DNA of 33,876 bases, from positions 43,013 through 76,888 of the forward strand of contig AZLU01000197.1 in the NCBI GenBank assembly GCA_002224055.1, given 5' to 3'. The DNA comes from Pezizomycotina sp. ARF18. Its lineage: Eukaryota; Ascomycota. Below the pieces are notes generated by a model that saw nothing but the letters and a program-made list of their open reading frames with translations, did no database searches and was not told where the DNA came from. Both the position numbers and the translations under genes were made by a program. Below, one piece after another: positions 1 through 10,488 of this stretch. How positions within the stretch are numbered: the first letter of the stretch is position 1; each line of letters starts with the position of its first letter.

Positions 1-1258
1 GATAAATTACGCAATGGAGGAGGCTAGCTACTCAGATGAGTCGTCCTAGGTACAAGAGCAGATTCTTCATCCACGATGTATACTTAGTATATAGGCTAGT
101 AACCAGCGTCTCGCCGAACTGTTCAACCATAAGAAAGAGCATTAATATAAAAAAAAAATGCTCCGGGACAACGGCTACAGCTGTTTTCCTATGCCTTTAT
201 ATCGGGCAACATGGAAGAATTGGTTACAACATTGCTTGGCCTAGAGAAAGAGAACCCCGTCGAAGCGTACTTCCCGGAACAATGCCGCCCGGTCGTGTGT
301 AAATAAATAAAATAATGATAAAATAAAAATAAAAATAAAGGCACAGCAGCAGATCATGATCATCCGAAGAATTCTCGGTTTCTATGCCTCACTTCGATAC
401 CTAAAGGCATTTTGGTCATCGCCTCCCAGAAAACCAAAGGTCAAACAGACGAAAAAATATCGCCTGAATGTTCTCTACCGATATGAGAACGGTATAGGCG
501 TTTAGGCCTAGATGGTACAAAATTCTTCTCGCAATTCGAATGCACTCTTCTGAATCTAGCTCCTCTGTGTCACTCAGAACGGCGAAAACGGACAGGAGTA
601 CAAGCAGCGCTTAGACAACTTTTGCCATGCAATAGCGGCGTTCTTCGAGTACTAGTCCTGCTAGAGGAGTTTGGAAAGGAGAGAAAACAACCGTCTCATT
701 AGAGAAGCGGACCTATGAAGTGGATAGAGAACGATGGAGACCGGCAAATTACTATGCCCGGTCCTCCAGACGATAAGAGAAGTATCCTGATAACCGCCAG
801 CCCGGAATCGTGGGTATTTTGTTTTTGTTACTCCCAAGGCTGTTTAAATCCTAAATAGGGGTCGTTAGATGCTAACAATGAATTATAAAGGAAAAACCTG
901 TTCCTGTCATATCTACTGGTTGTTAAGAGGGGCTCAAACCGGTTTTTTCTGAGAAAAGAAAAGTGATCTAATCTTTACGGCGACGAGTGTCGACGAGTTC
1001 GCGAACTTGCTGGAACAAAGCCAGTCCTCGAAGAGTTCAAGGCGGATCATGATATTGGTATATTGCGGATGATGTCTCGAGATATAGATGATGGTTAGTC
1101 GCGGCGTCTCCTAAGAAGGCTAATGAAAGCTAAATGTTAACGAGGTGGAAATTCGAATACAGAAATTATGGGCAGTCGACTTGGTCGGGAATTGGGCAAG
1201 TTTCGGGTAGGGCTCTCGTCATTCCGTCAAGAAGGAATAAATTAACAAATATCTAGAT

Positions 1259-1289
<31 letters not shown>

Positions 1290-2109
1290 GACTGTAATTG
1301 ATACTGGAGATCTAACTCATTCGACCAGGTAGCTCTCGCTTTCCTCTCGACAAGTATCATTCTGTTCCAAATCATAACCTCTTCGGACCTGTGCCTCGAG
1401 CGTTGTTTGATGAGTTAAATGTCAGGTACAGCAAAGAGAGGTACGAAAAAAATGAAGAGCTTACGAGAAAAAAATTTATCAAGTAAAGCAAAGCACCTTG
1501 TCCAAGAAAAGCCGCTCTCGATCTTCGAGAGGAGTTCTTTAAGGAAGAATCCATTCCCTCATTGCGCTCGGGCTCCCGATCCAGACACACATTTCGATTA
1601 TAGGGAAAGATATATACTTTAGTATTTGGGCATACTTAAGTATCTCTCACGTTTTGAATTTTCTAAGCTATATAGCTACCAATGGATTTCTAGCTAGTAC
1701 AGGTGTTATCGCGCGGGAGAGTTTAGCTAGAGCTACCCCACTAACGTTTGACTCCGTCCCCCCGCATTCACGTTAGTATACATGTATCTTTTACATATTC
1801 CTTGCAAGACGGAGATCCGACGAAAGGATTCAATGATCTATGGACTAAAGTTATCCTTTGATATCCGCAGTGCGTCATCGAAGGGGTTTGTACGAGGTCT
1901 ACTTTTTATTTAATTCGATTGTACTGTAGTACGGCTTCAGTATACGTACTATTTATAAGGCTATCTTTAGCCCATTTACTTTGTCCAAAGTCCTCATCTT
2001 CAAACAGCCGGGGAGATATAGATCAATTTTCTAAAGAGAAACAAAAATAACAAAAAATTATTTTAAGTGCGAGTTACTCATCATATCCTTCGGAACATTC
2101 ATTCACGCA
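1..2109. other. Region without a confident gene
   Basis: I see no gene that can be named here. Two short plus-strand stretches look coding. One around 210-302 reads LLGLEKENPVEAYFPEQCR and then a TAA, as if it were the C-terminus of a protein. The other, about 1385-1600, contains RYSKERYEKNEELTRKKF and, after a frame change, LDLREEFFKEESIPSLRS. Neither matches a family I recognise, and no continuous frame joins them. A run of 27 A lies at 1259-1285. Much of 300-1250 has stops in all frames. Confidence 0.4.
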
Positions 2110-3122
2110 ATGATTGAAGATAACGGCTCTACACGAGCCCGCACACGCATCGGCCGTCGTTAATTACTGCGCGACCACAGCGTCCAGCTGCCACCGCACG
2201 TTGTGGGACACTATACTTTCACGGCCTCGCGCCTGCCCGAAGATGCGGATATGATGATATCGAAGATGCAGGCACAGTTTCTGCTGTGGTTTCGCAAGGG
2301 TTCAGGGGGCTGTCAAAAGTAATACCTAGTTACTCTCATCACGCTTGCTGGATCTATTCCCCTAAAAACACACTTTTAATACTGAATAAACATAATATAA
2401 CGTAGCTAACCGATCGTAAATAGTTCTGGAGATTGGCTGCTTCACCGGCTTTTCAGCCTCGTTTGGGCCGAAGCGCTGAAGGGCATCGATGGCGCGAAGG
2501 TACAGCAACAATTCCAGCTATTTCCAAAAAGACAAAAATGGATTATACAAAAGCCTAATATCTATTTATTTATCAGATCATCACCACCGAAATTAATCCG
2601 GAATCGGCGGAAATAGCCCGAAAGACCTTCAAGGATACCGGCACGGACGGCATAATCGAGCTGCGCGAGGGCCCGGCTGCAGAAACGTACGTATATGCGC
2701 ATATGTTTCCCCCCTCCTTGCTCTTTTTCCCTAATATTCTTAAAAAAAAAAATATGGTAAATTTATTAACACTTGAGGAATTTCGCCAAAAAAAAAAAAA
2801 AAAAGTCTCGTATCTTTATCCTCCGAAGGACCGTTTGACTTGATATCCTCGACGCCAACAAGGACGGCTACGTAGGGTATTTCAACCAAATACTCGAACT
2901 GAACCTCCTACGTCCTAACGGGGTGCTCCTAGCTGACAACGTTCTCAAGAGGGTCTCGTTGCGGACTCAAGTGAGCATAACCCGGCGTATAAGGATCAAG
3001 GGCAGCTTAGGAACGCGGAGTACGTCAAGGCGTTCAATGATGTTGTCCGGGACGATCCGAGGGTTGAGGCCATCATCTTGCCTGTCTTTGATGGGTTGAC
3101 GATGGCGAGGAGGGTGCAATAG
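2110..3122 (+). CDS. Class I SAM-dependent O-methyltransferase (caffeoyl-CoA/catechol OMT-like)
   Basis: This is a predicted S-adenosylmethionine-dependent O-methyltransferase of the small, metal-dependent CCoAOMT/COMT type (Methyltransf_3), probably cytosolic, substrate unknown. Four exons can be followed: about 2110-2312, 2424-2499, 2577-2686 and about 2806-3122, with GT...AG introns (donors at 2500 and 2687, acceptors ending at 2423 and 2576). The conserved pieces occur in family order: DADMMISKMQAQFLLWF before the SAM site, LEIGCFTGFSA (SAM-binding motif I), TTEINPESAEIARKTF, then DLI-LDANKDGYVGYF, NGVLLADNVL and HNPAYKDQGQLRNAEYVKAF, ending DGLTMARRVQ and TAG. At least three single-base frame changes interrupt it: near 2168, near 2456 in motif I, and near 2846 before LDANKDGY. 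The ATG at 2110 is the nearest upstream in-frame start, but the N-terminus is uncertain. Confidence 0.85.
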
Positions 3123-3879
3123 AGCTTTAGAAGTTCGTTTCATATGTATTCCTCTCGCGAACGTTTACTTCAAATTAGAAACTTGAAAGATAGGGAGACA
3201 AAAAAGTTGGAGCCAGCCAAATGTGTGTATTTATCAATATTTATGTACAGTCATATAATATATACACAACTTTCGAGAGAGAAAAGGAAAGAAAAACATA
3301 CGTCTTAGGTAGGCTTCAAGGAAAGAATAAATAATAACAAAGGGTCAAAATTTTGAACCTTGGATACTGCAGGCAAGGAAGCAAGGAGGGAGGGAGGAGA
3401 CACTGTATAGTCTCGATCAAACTCTCCGGCCCGAGGGCACGGAAAGTTTGTCTCTCCTAGACTTTATACCAAAAATTATAATAATCAGAATTCGCCTACT
3501 GAGCTACTCGACTAGTTCTTGCAGCTCAATAGTAATAGTACTAACTCTTTCCCCTTCTTCGGACCTTTCTTAGAAAAAAAAGTGAATATGCACTTTCTTT
3601 TCTTGTGTTCTATAAAACACAGGTCCTTGATATACGGTGTAATTTTTTTTCTGTTTATTTTTCCAGTGGTATATAAGTTATACCACTAAAAAAAATAAAT
3701 CAGTTATAGATAATAAGTAATGATAGAAAACCTCCATCCAGGAAGGAAAAAAGATCCCCTTGGGCACAGAGCAGTACCCACCGTCCCACCAACCCAGAAC
3801 ACAGAAAAAGCTGCAGACGAGCCAAGAACTGAGGGCTGGGCAGGGACCAGCGCGAGAGCAGCAAAAGCTACCGACCAGC
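3123..3879. other. Intergenic, 3' of the O-methyltransferase
   Basis: This is A/T- and purine-rich sequence with no open frame worth reporting. It holds the likely 3' UTR of the O-methyltransferase and the hairpin at 3665-3687. Confidence 0.5.
3665..3687. repeat. Perfect 9-bp hairpin
   Basis: The arms AGTGGTATA and TATACCACT are perfect reverse complements around a 5-nt loop (TAAGT), followed at once by an A-rich run. It lies about 540 bp past the O-methyltransferase stop. A structured 3' end is possible, but a chance palindrome in AT-rich DNA cannot be excluded. Confidence 0.5.
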
Positions 3880-4696
3880 GATAGCTTTCTCCGCGTTTAA
3901 GCCTGCAACACCAAGCAGAGGGCAGGCAGCCGCAGGACGATCACGGACACTTTCGTCTATGGGCTCTCGGGCAGGAGAACAGGGAAGGAGGGAAGAACGG
4001 ACTGTCCGGAACATTGTAGTTGGTTGAAAAGAAAAAAACAACAAAAGGAAAGAAAAAAAATTGAACTCTTTTGAAAACGAGTTCGCTTCTGCATCAAGGC
4101 AGGATAAAGAATATGAAAGAAAATTTGCTTCCGGTGAACTAACCTGGCTAGATGCAGGTATTTCGATGTTCGTCGGATCGTAGTAGGGGAAGAAGTCATA
4201 GTAGGTGACTTAATTGACGTGATAGGAGACGACAAACGTATTCCCTTTCCTTTTGGACAAGCTCTGAAGCAGCCGTCCGTAGGGCGAAGAGGGAAACATA
4301 GAGGGCTTATAGAGAGTTGTCGACGCTGAAGGCGTATAATGTTTTTTCAGGCCTTGAGTTTCCGAGAGAGATCTTAGAGGCCAAAGGATCGGTATTGAAA
4401 GTTCCGAGAATCGATCCTTGGGTGATAAGTCGCAAAAGTTCATTTAAGAATGAGAGCGACGGGAGAGTATTGATCAAGAAGAGGTAGGAGGACGAGAAAG
4501 CTGTCTCCCTACCGGTGGTATAGCTTGACTTGATTGAGGCGATGATCTTTTCTGGTATTTTAATCTACTCCTCGCAAGGAAAAGACTTAGAGGAGTTCTG
4601 CCGTAACCGACTACGGTGCTGACCTCTGTAAAAGGCATTCAAAAGTTCTTGTGTGTCTGTGATATGACTCTCGAACCCTCTGCAGACTCCGCTCAT
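3880..4696 (-). pseudogene. Unassigned coding-like region with in-frame stops
   Basis: I do not recognise this protein. Reading the minus strand from an ATG at 4696, one frame gives about 43 codons ending SFPCEE, then TAG. It continues in the same frame for about 86 codons (IPEKIIASIKSSYTTG, LINTLPSLSFLNELL, RPEKTLYAFSVDNSL). After a frame change near 4312 it continues with KPSMFPSSPYGRLLQSL and GNTFVVSYHVN, then TAA, then in the same frame VTYYDFFPYYDPTNIEIPAS. A GTTAGT donor follows at about 4140 and a possible acceptor ends near 4003, leading to a short hydrophobic tail. Composition and the long open frame suggest a real protein. The three stops would each be Gln codons (CAG/CAA) if a C had become T. 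It may be a decayed gene, a gene hit by sequence errors, or chance. Confidence 0.28.
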
Positions 4697-5358
4697 AAAA
4701 AAAAAAAAAAACCTTCTCAAGGGAGGGTGTTATCGAAGGGGGAAGAGGGCAGGGTGAGGGATTTTTATATTCGGGAGGAGAAGGAAGAAAGAAAGGGAAA
4801 AAAAAGAAGAAAAATAAGTTGACTCAACAGAAGTGGGGTTTCCGCCGAGCTATTGGCTAAGATAAAGCCATCCTTCCACATGGAGACCCAGGTCCGAGAA
4901 AAAAAAAAAAGACCAAAGATGCAAAGGTCAGGGATAAATAGAAAGTAAAGCAGGTTTTATACCTTATTGCACTAGCGAGGGGCGTGATATAAAAAGACAA
5001 TACGAGTCGATGAGAGAGTAGCTTAGCTCATGTTTTATAGTCGAGAAAATGCCCAATTTTTGGTATCAAGTAGTAGTATATATCAACATTATTGCTGATG
5101 AGCAAAGGCAAAAGGACGATCACGAAGGCTTCACCTTCGAGTAACAAAACATTATTAAATACAGTACGGCTTTGTACTAGAACTGGGTCCTGCCCAATTC
5201 AAGCGACGAACGGGCTAAAACAGGCACAAAAAAAAAAAAAAAAGAGCGAACTACTGGCTTCAATCAAACTTTTATCCAGATATCTCTTGGGTTCTTAAAA
5301 CCAAAAAAGGGCAACGAAATTCTATAGGAATATGGTGCACGTTAATCGGTGGAGAAAT
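4697..5358. other. Intergenic, purine-rich
   Basis: No gene seen. The stretch is purine-rich on the plus strand and holds short A runs near 4698-4711, 4900 and 5227-5242. It includes the 3' flank of the GRAM-domain gene. Confidence 0.5.
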
Positions 5359-7690
5359 TTAAACTGGAAAATCCGATATACGGTTGAAGGCTTCATTCCT
5401 GTGAAACAACACGTTGATACGCACTCCATCGGCGCAGGTGAATTCGGCAACTGTTCGACGTGAAGCCAATCACTATCGACTCTGGAGCGGAGACTGGGTC
5501 CCAGAGACATCGCGCCGCTCTCTTTCCTCAGATACTGGATCTCATCCCATTTTTTCCGCAAGAGTATCTTCTTGCGCACTTTGGACTCGAAAACTAACCC
5601 GTCCAAGGTTAGGTAAAGTAATCCTAGGCGCCCTTGCACCCGATGGTGAAACATGGATATTTTGTTCCTCAATAGGTTTTCATGGCTATCTTCATTCTTG
5701 TCGGCAGAACTTCTTGCGGAAATAGAACTTTCAGTGAGGCTGTCGGATGAGTCGCTCTCCGTCTCGTTGTTAAAGTCTCCTCCAAAATTGCATTTTGGGT
5801 ATCGTACGTGCCGTCGTCGCTGACCAAATACCATATGTCGCTCGCATCGTAAAAAATATCATCGTCATCGAAGTTGTCATTAGTTTCATCGTCGAAAAGG
5901 TTGATATGGCCACGCCTTCCGAAATCATGGTATCCTGCCGTTGCTGAGCTTCGTTTCGCAGCTCCTAGCACGCAAACTCCATGTGAGTAGGGATGCCCCA
6001 GAGGATCCACTTGACAGGACTTTCGAGATACCTATACTTGGGTACCGGCTCGATATAGGAAAGTAAAAAGCCAAGACCAACTATAAATGTAGCAGTCTTG
6101 AAGTAATACTTCATGTCGGTTAAAAGTCCCATCGCTGCGCAGACGCCGAAGAATACCAAGGTACAGGCAGTATTCTGGGATGCCGCCATTTGTAAAACTA
6201 GTAGCCGGAACAGAAAGTTAGTGAGAAAGTTATAATCGAGCTCGTCGCTTTTTGTGCTGCACGTGGAAGATTTCAGAAAATTACATACTTGCGTAAGACC
6301 TCGAGAAGATTGGCCAAGTCTCCTAGTTGCAGCTGCACTACGGCCCATATCCGTCCCATATATTTTCCAGAAGCTTATCGTTGCCGTGTTTTTCGATAGC
6401 CTCTGCGAGTCGATAGGCATGCTCTCCCATACTCTGGCTCGCGTCACAGACTCTCGAATATCTTTCGCTGTTGTTGGATGGTACTTCTTTTGAGGACATG
6501 GTAGATGATATAAAGATACTAGCAATATAGTCGAAAACCATAATAATAGTAACGTGTCAGCATTTCTCTTCGGCACAAGTTCGCAGATCCGGATTATCGG
6601 GTGTTAATGATACAAACAAAATAGTCGAAGACTGGTTTCGGTGGTAAAACTTACGACGAAAGTAATGAGATACTGGTAGTGCCACAAAAACACATATAAT
6701 GCCAGCCAACGGAACGTTTCCTCTGGACGTTCCACTATAAACCCTGCGTATATTCATGTACTATTCTTGCCAAGGGCCTGTCCCAATGAGCAATCTTTCT
6801 AGGTCCGAATGCAATTTTGTTTGGTTCACGGGAGGTAGCTCATGCCATGTGGAGATGTAGCGCGGAGCGAAGTTCTGAGATATGAACAGAAGAAACTATT
6901 AAGAACATTGTGTCGTCAATACTAATTGCGTGTTCGTAGAAGATAAATAATAATAATAATAATAATAATATAATAATAATATAATAATAATAATACTATC
7001 AAAAAAAAAAAAAAAAAAAAAAAAGAAATGAACATACGGCCCATCATCAACAACATCGAAATTCGATTCCTTTCCATTTTCACCTCTACACAGAAGCTTT
7101 TGACGCTTGGCCACGGCCTTGCTTCTTCTGTATTGCTCTCACACAATGCAAATGTCTCTTCGTTGCCCAAGCTACTACATATTTCTTGCGAGCTTCAAGC
7201 AGTTCACCGAGGTGGGCACTATGCGTCTCGAATTCATCAAAATCTGCGCCTTGTCCCTTGCCTCTTGCGCTTTGACAACTCGACGTCGTTTTTCGAAGGT
7301 GGAAGGATCGGAGTTGAATGCGGATATTTGGAAGATATTTTTGTCTAATATGTTTTGCCAGCTTCCTTCGGTGTATTACTGTCGTTAGGAGGATTTTGTC
7401 TTCTGCTTCAGATAACTCGCGCTCGTTAACGGCGATGCCTCCGTTGAGGACCCTGACCCTTTCCTTCCCCGTTTCTTGGGACAAGTAGGCTAGGGTTAGT
7501 GCATCGTCCACTTGTGAACTACTCGAGAATGACTTGGCTTGTGAAAGTCGGCTGTTATGTATATTTTCGCTTGTAACTTTAGCTCTCCTGATTGAAGAAG
7601 AATTATGAGCAGTGTAACCGATGCACCGAAGGCTGGGATATATTTCTGTACCTTAAACCCTTTGACGATAGCTTCACACCTAACGCTTGG
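5359..7690 (-). CDS. Multi-pass membrane protein with C-terminal GRAM-like domain (fungal, DUF3292-like)
   Basis: The order on the minus strand is: a Ser-rich charged N-terminal region (about 7690-7038: SSSIRRAKVTSEN, then LNGGIAVNERELSEAEDKIL, HSAHLGELLEARKKYVVA); an intron at 6875-7037 with a GTATGT donor and a CTCAG acceptor; FAPRYISTWHELPPVNQTKL and DLERLLIGTGPWQE; a first hydrophobic segment (FRWLALYVFLWHYQYLITF); a hydrophilic stretch (SMGEHAYRLAEAIEKHGND, VQLQLGDLANLLEVL); two further hydrophobic segments (ACTLVFFGVCAAMGLLTD, ATFIVGLGFLLSYIEPVP); PKYRYLESPVKWILWGIPTH; an acidic linker; and a GRAM/PH-like end (FHHRVQGRLGLLYLTLDGL, KKWDEIQYL, ADGVRINVLFHRNEAF) with TAA at 5359-5361. The PKYR...SPxKWxxWxIPT block and a GRAM tail are typical of a poorly characterised fungal membrane-protein family that I recall as DUF3292. 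GRAM domains usually bind lipids or membranes. Several frame changes occur (near 7165, 6750, 6340, 6000, 5700 and 5450). The true start is uncertain and may lie beyond another intron. Confidence 0.68.
6946..6994. repeat. (AAT)n microsatellite
   Basis: An interrupted AAT/TAA repeat lies just before a run of 24 A (7001-7024). Both sit inside the predicted 163-bp intron of the GRAM-domain gene, where on the coding strand they read as T24 and then TTA repeats. Confidence 0.9.
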
Positions 7691-8182
7691 AATATATTAT
7701 ATATATATATATAAACCAGGACGATTTTATTGTAAAAGTGTATGATTAAAACTAATAGTAGTGAGTCTTCTATAAAGGAACAACACAAAGGAAAGAAAGC
7801 AGTATTCGGTTTTAAATAAAGGTTTCATTATCAGTGCGTCCTGGCGTCGCGTCCTGTCAATTCTCTTGATCGTCCTGTTTGGAAAACTTTTCAATATAGA
7901 GAAACGGAAAAAAAAAAAAAAAAAAAAAAAAACAGAAGTAGATATTGAATAATGAGATGGGATGAGTGCGTGTGGTGTTATTATTACTTAATTTTCATTA
8001 TTATTTACTTATTTATTGTTTTGTATTTTTTCTCAAATTACGTCGACCAATCCACTACTGCTAATTTTGGAGAGGGCGCGGTGCCAAAATAACCTTAGTA
8101 CACAAGAGTATCGAAAAAGCTAGCAGACGAAAGCAAAAAATAGTCAGTTAAAGATCTTGATAGAAAGGCAGCTTGCAGTTTG
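7691..8182. other. Intergenic, AT-rich
   Basis: No gene seen. It contains a TA-repeat near 7694-7712 (possibly in a 5' intron of the GRAM-domain gene), a run of 25 A at 7908-7932, and AT-rich sequence to 8040. Confidence 0.5.
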
Positions 8183-8620
8183 TTAATCACAGAAGGAAGC
8201 GGTAGCTAATAACAGAATGGAATTCAACCCGAAGCAAAAGTTGTTTTCGTTGTTAATTCGCCACGCTTTTGCGATACGCACCGCACGATGGGCAACAAAC
8301 TGCTTTGCGACCTGCCGTATAGGGGAGCTTTTTGGAGGCTGATAACCGACCTGATCTCTGCTTTTGTCGTCCCACCTTTCAAACATCTCCTTCCAAATCG
8401 GAGTAGCGAGAACGGTCAGTTTTTTTTGTTTTTTCGCTGCAGCCAAATACTACTACTAGTGCTTCTTACCGGTACTTATAATTGGTATAGAAAAGAAATT
8501 ATTAATTTTTCTCGCAGAAATACAGGGCCTCTATCGCCACACCATTTCAGCTCCAAGCCGCCGTACGTCAGACCAGCCGCTGCCCAGGAGCCGAGACCGA
8601 TGTTCTGGAACTCACCGTCT
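8183..8620 (-). CDS. Small unknown protein, probably two exons
   Basis: I do not recognise this gene. On the minus strand an open frame from about 8620 reads FQNIGLGSWAAAGLTYGGLE and LKWCGDRGP. A stretch with stops follows (about 8442-8535) that has the look of an intron, with a GTATTT or earlier GTGAGT donor and a CTGCAG acceptor. The frame then resumes as a basic, Lys-rich segment (AAKKQKKLTVLATPIWKEMF) followed by WDDKSRDQVGYQPPKSS and IRQVAKQFVAHRAVRIAKAW, with a stop at 8183-8185. The Gly/Ala-rich piece followed by a basic stretch would suit a small organelle or membrane protein, but that is only inference. The start codon was not found, and the GTGAGT donor would remove the Gly-rich piece altogether. 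Confidence 0.35.
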
Positions 8621-9918
8621 CCTTTCCTGGTCCCTGCAGACTGCAGCTTTTAACGCCCAGTAAACCTACGATGCTCGGTGGAACAGGCCAGCAAGGGAAA
8701 GTCGCTAACCGCTAGCCTTCCTTTCTTCCCACAACCATCCCAGCCTAGGATTACTTTTTTACGTACCATCCGGACAAGGTATAAGGGAAAATTTCAATAG
8801 AGGAGGCAATATATAAATAGTATAACTACGTCAAATAAAACCAATTTTATAAGATTTTGATAAATTGATATATCTAATATATATAATTATAAATATTTTA
8901 AGAGTTTTTAATCATATTGAGTATTTCAAGTTGTTTAATTGTTAATGGTTTTATTATTTTTTTTTTGCCGAAATAATAATAAAATATTAGAATAAAACAT
9001 TTTTATATAATAAAAATATAGCTTATCAATTTTTAATAATCTTAATAAAGAATTTAGCTATCATCTTAAACAAAAGATTTATTAACTTTCTACTACAATT
9101 GATATATTATTTATTTATTTTAAATAATTTTTGATGTGGACAATATACTGAAAATTTCACTATGCCGTGTTGGGATGGTACATCGTTCTAAAATCCTCTT
9201 CGAAATGCTACCGAAGAGGAAGAGGTCAAAACGGCCAGGAGGGTAGTAGAGAACTAGAAGGGCGGAAACCGGAAGAATCACGGGCGGCAAGAAGAAGAAT
9301 CTCCATTATAACAGCAAAGCAAACGTAGTCCTTGCAATGAATCGGCCAATCAGGAAGACGCCATAGAATAAGTTTCTCACGACATTGTGTGCTTTTTGAA
9401 CCCACGGCCCATGCACGCGGGATCAGCAGAAGCAGGGTCAAAAAGAAAAAGGATGGGTCAAATGTGCAACTTGGCGAACATCCTTTCTCTGCCTTTAGGA
9501 GGAGAAGGTCTTGGAAATATTCTGAAAGCCGTTTATAACGAGGGAGGTTTCCTGGGTTTGACTCGTCTTATGATTGAACAAATTTCTTCAATTTGCGATC
9601 TGTGGTAGAAAATTCTCATTAATCTTTTAAAAAAGTAACATACGCTACTATAAATATCACTTTAACGGCACGATAACCAAAAAAAAGTAAGTCTCCTATT
9701 GGATGCTGGTTTGATTATGAGAAATTTCCCCACGATCTTGGCATTAGTAACCAAAGATCGTTATCAAAAAGCACAGAACAGTGCAGTCAGTGCACGAATG
9801 AAAAAGTAGCTAACTGAACAAAAAAACGAAAATTCTTATATAAATTCAGCCGCTCGCCTCTGAATCCTTTTCTTTTTTTCGAATAACGAGTAAAACGAAA
9901 CATACCCACAAAGACAAT
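8621..9918. other. Intergenic with an extreme AT island
   Basis: No gene supported. It contains the AT island described separately. The part from 9700 to 9918 is the promoter side of the secreted-protein gene at 9919. Confidence 0.5.
8815..9140. other. AT-rich island (about 14% GC)
   Basis: Counting lines 8821-9120 gives 7 to 10 G+C per 60 bases, about 14%, against roughly 40% in the surrounding sequence. It has no open frame of note. The 10-mer GAAAATTTCA occurs just outside each end (8787-8796 and 9150-9159), which could be a target-site duplication or chance in AT-rich DNA. Possible origins are a mitochondrial DNA insert, an old transposon remnant altered by repeat-induced point mutation, or a local replication/chromatin element. 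The sequence alone does not decide. Confidence 0.7.
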
Positions 9919-10488
9919 ATGCATTCCAAGACCCTCCTCGTTCTCGCCCTCGCGGCCGTTGCTTCGCGCAGGATATCTCCCTCCCGGAGAAGCCAAACAC
10001 ACTCTTTTCTCCGGTGAAGCTCTTTACTCTGCCAACGCAATCGACCGGCAAGTTCACTAACTTTCCCAGTCTCCATCCGCCTCTGAAGCCACCGGCAGGC
10101 CGTTTACGATCCAGACGTCCACGGGACCTCTGAGGTCGCAAGCTCGAGCGACGGCGGCAGCCGACTTTGTCGGTTCGAGCGATCAGGCGCCGCGCGCCTA
10201 CGGGATCTGCGGGGGAGTCCGACGTCCCTCTGACGTTCCATCGGGATCTGCTGGCTCCATCGGTATCCCGCCGGAGATCACGGGGAGCACTCCTCCCGCT
10301 ACAGCTTCGAACGAGCCTAGCGAGACCGTCTGCTCCGCTACGGCGACGGGTCGGGATCAGCTTCGGGCTCTGGCTGGCTCTCCATCGGCTTCCGCTTCCG
10401 CTAACCGGAAACTCGGGTCGAAGAACGGCGCTGCCGCTATGGGCGTCATCCTTGCGCTGGACTTGTCGCCGTCGGTATTGCGCTTTAA
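9919..10488 (+). CDS. Small secreted, probably GPI-anchored Ser/Ala/Pro-rich protein
   Basis: The ATG at 9919 opens a clear signal peptide (MHSKTLLVLALAAVAS), followed after a one-base slip by an Ala-Gln-Asp cleavage-like site (GCGCAGGAT). The middle is low-complexity and rich in Ser, Thr, Pro and Ala, with stretches such as EATGRPFTIQTSTGPLRSQ and GSTPPATASNEPSETV. The C-terminus shows a small-residue site and a hydrophobic tail (NGAAAMGVILAL, then after one frame change LVAVGIAL and TAA at 10486-10488), as expected for a GPI-attachment signal. Signal peptide, Ser/Thr-rich body and hydrophobic tail together suggest a cell-surface protein. No enzymatic domain is visible. At least two frame changes are needed (near 9967 and 10460). 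A run of 28 T at 10494-10521 begins 6 bp past the stop. Confidence 0.7.
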
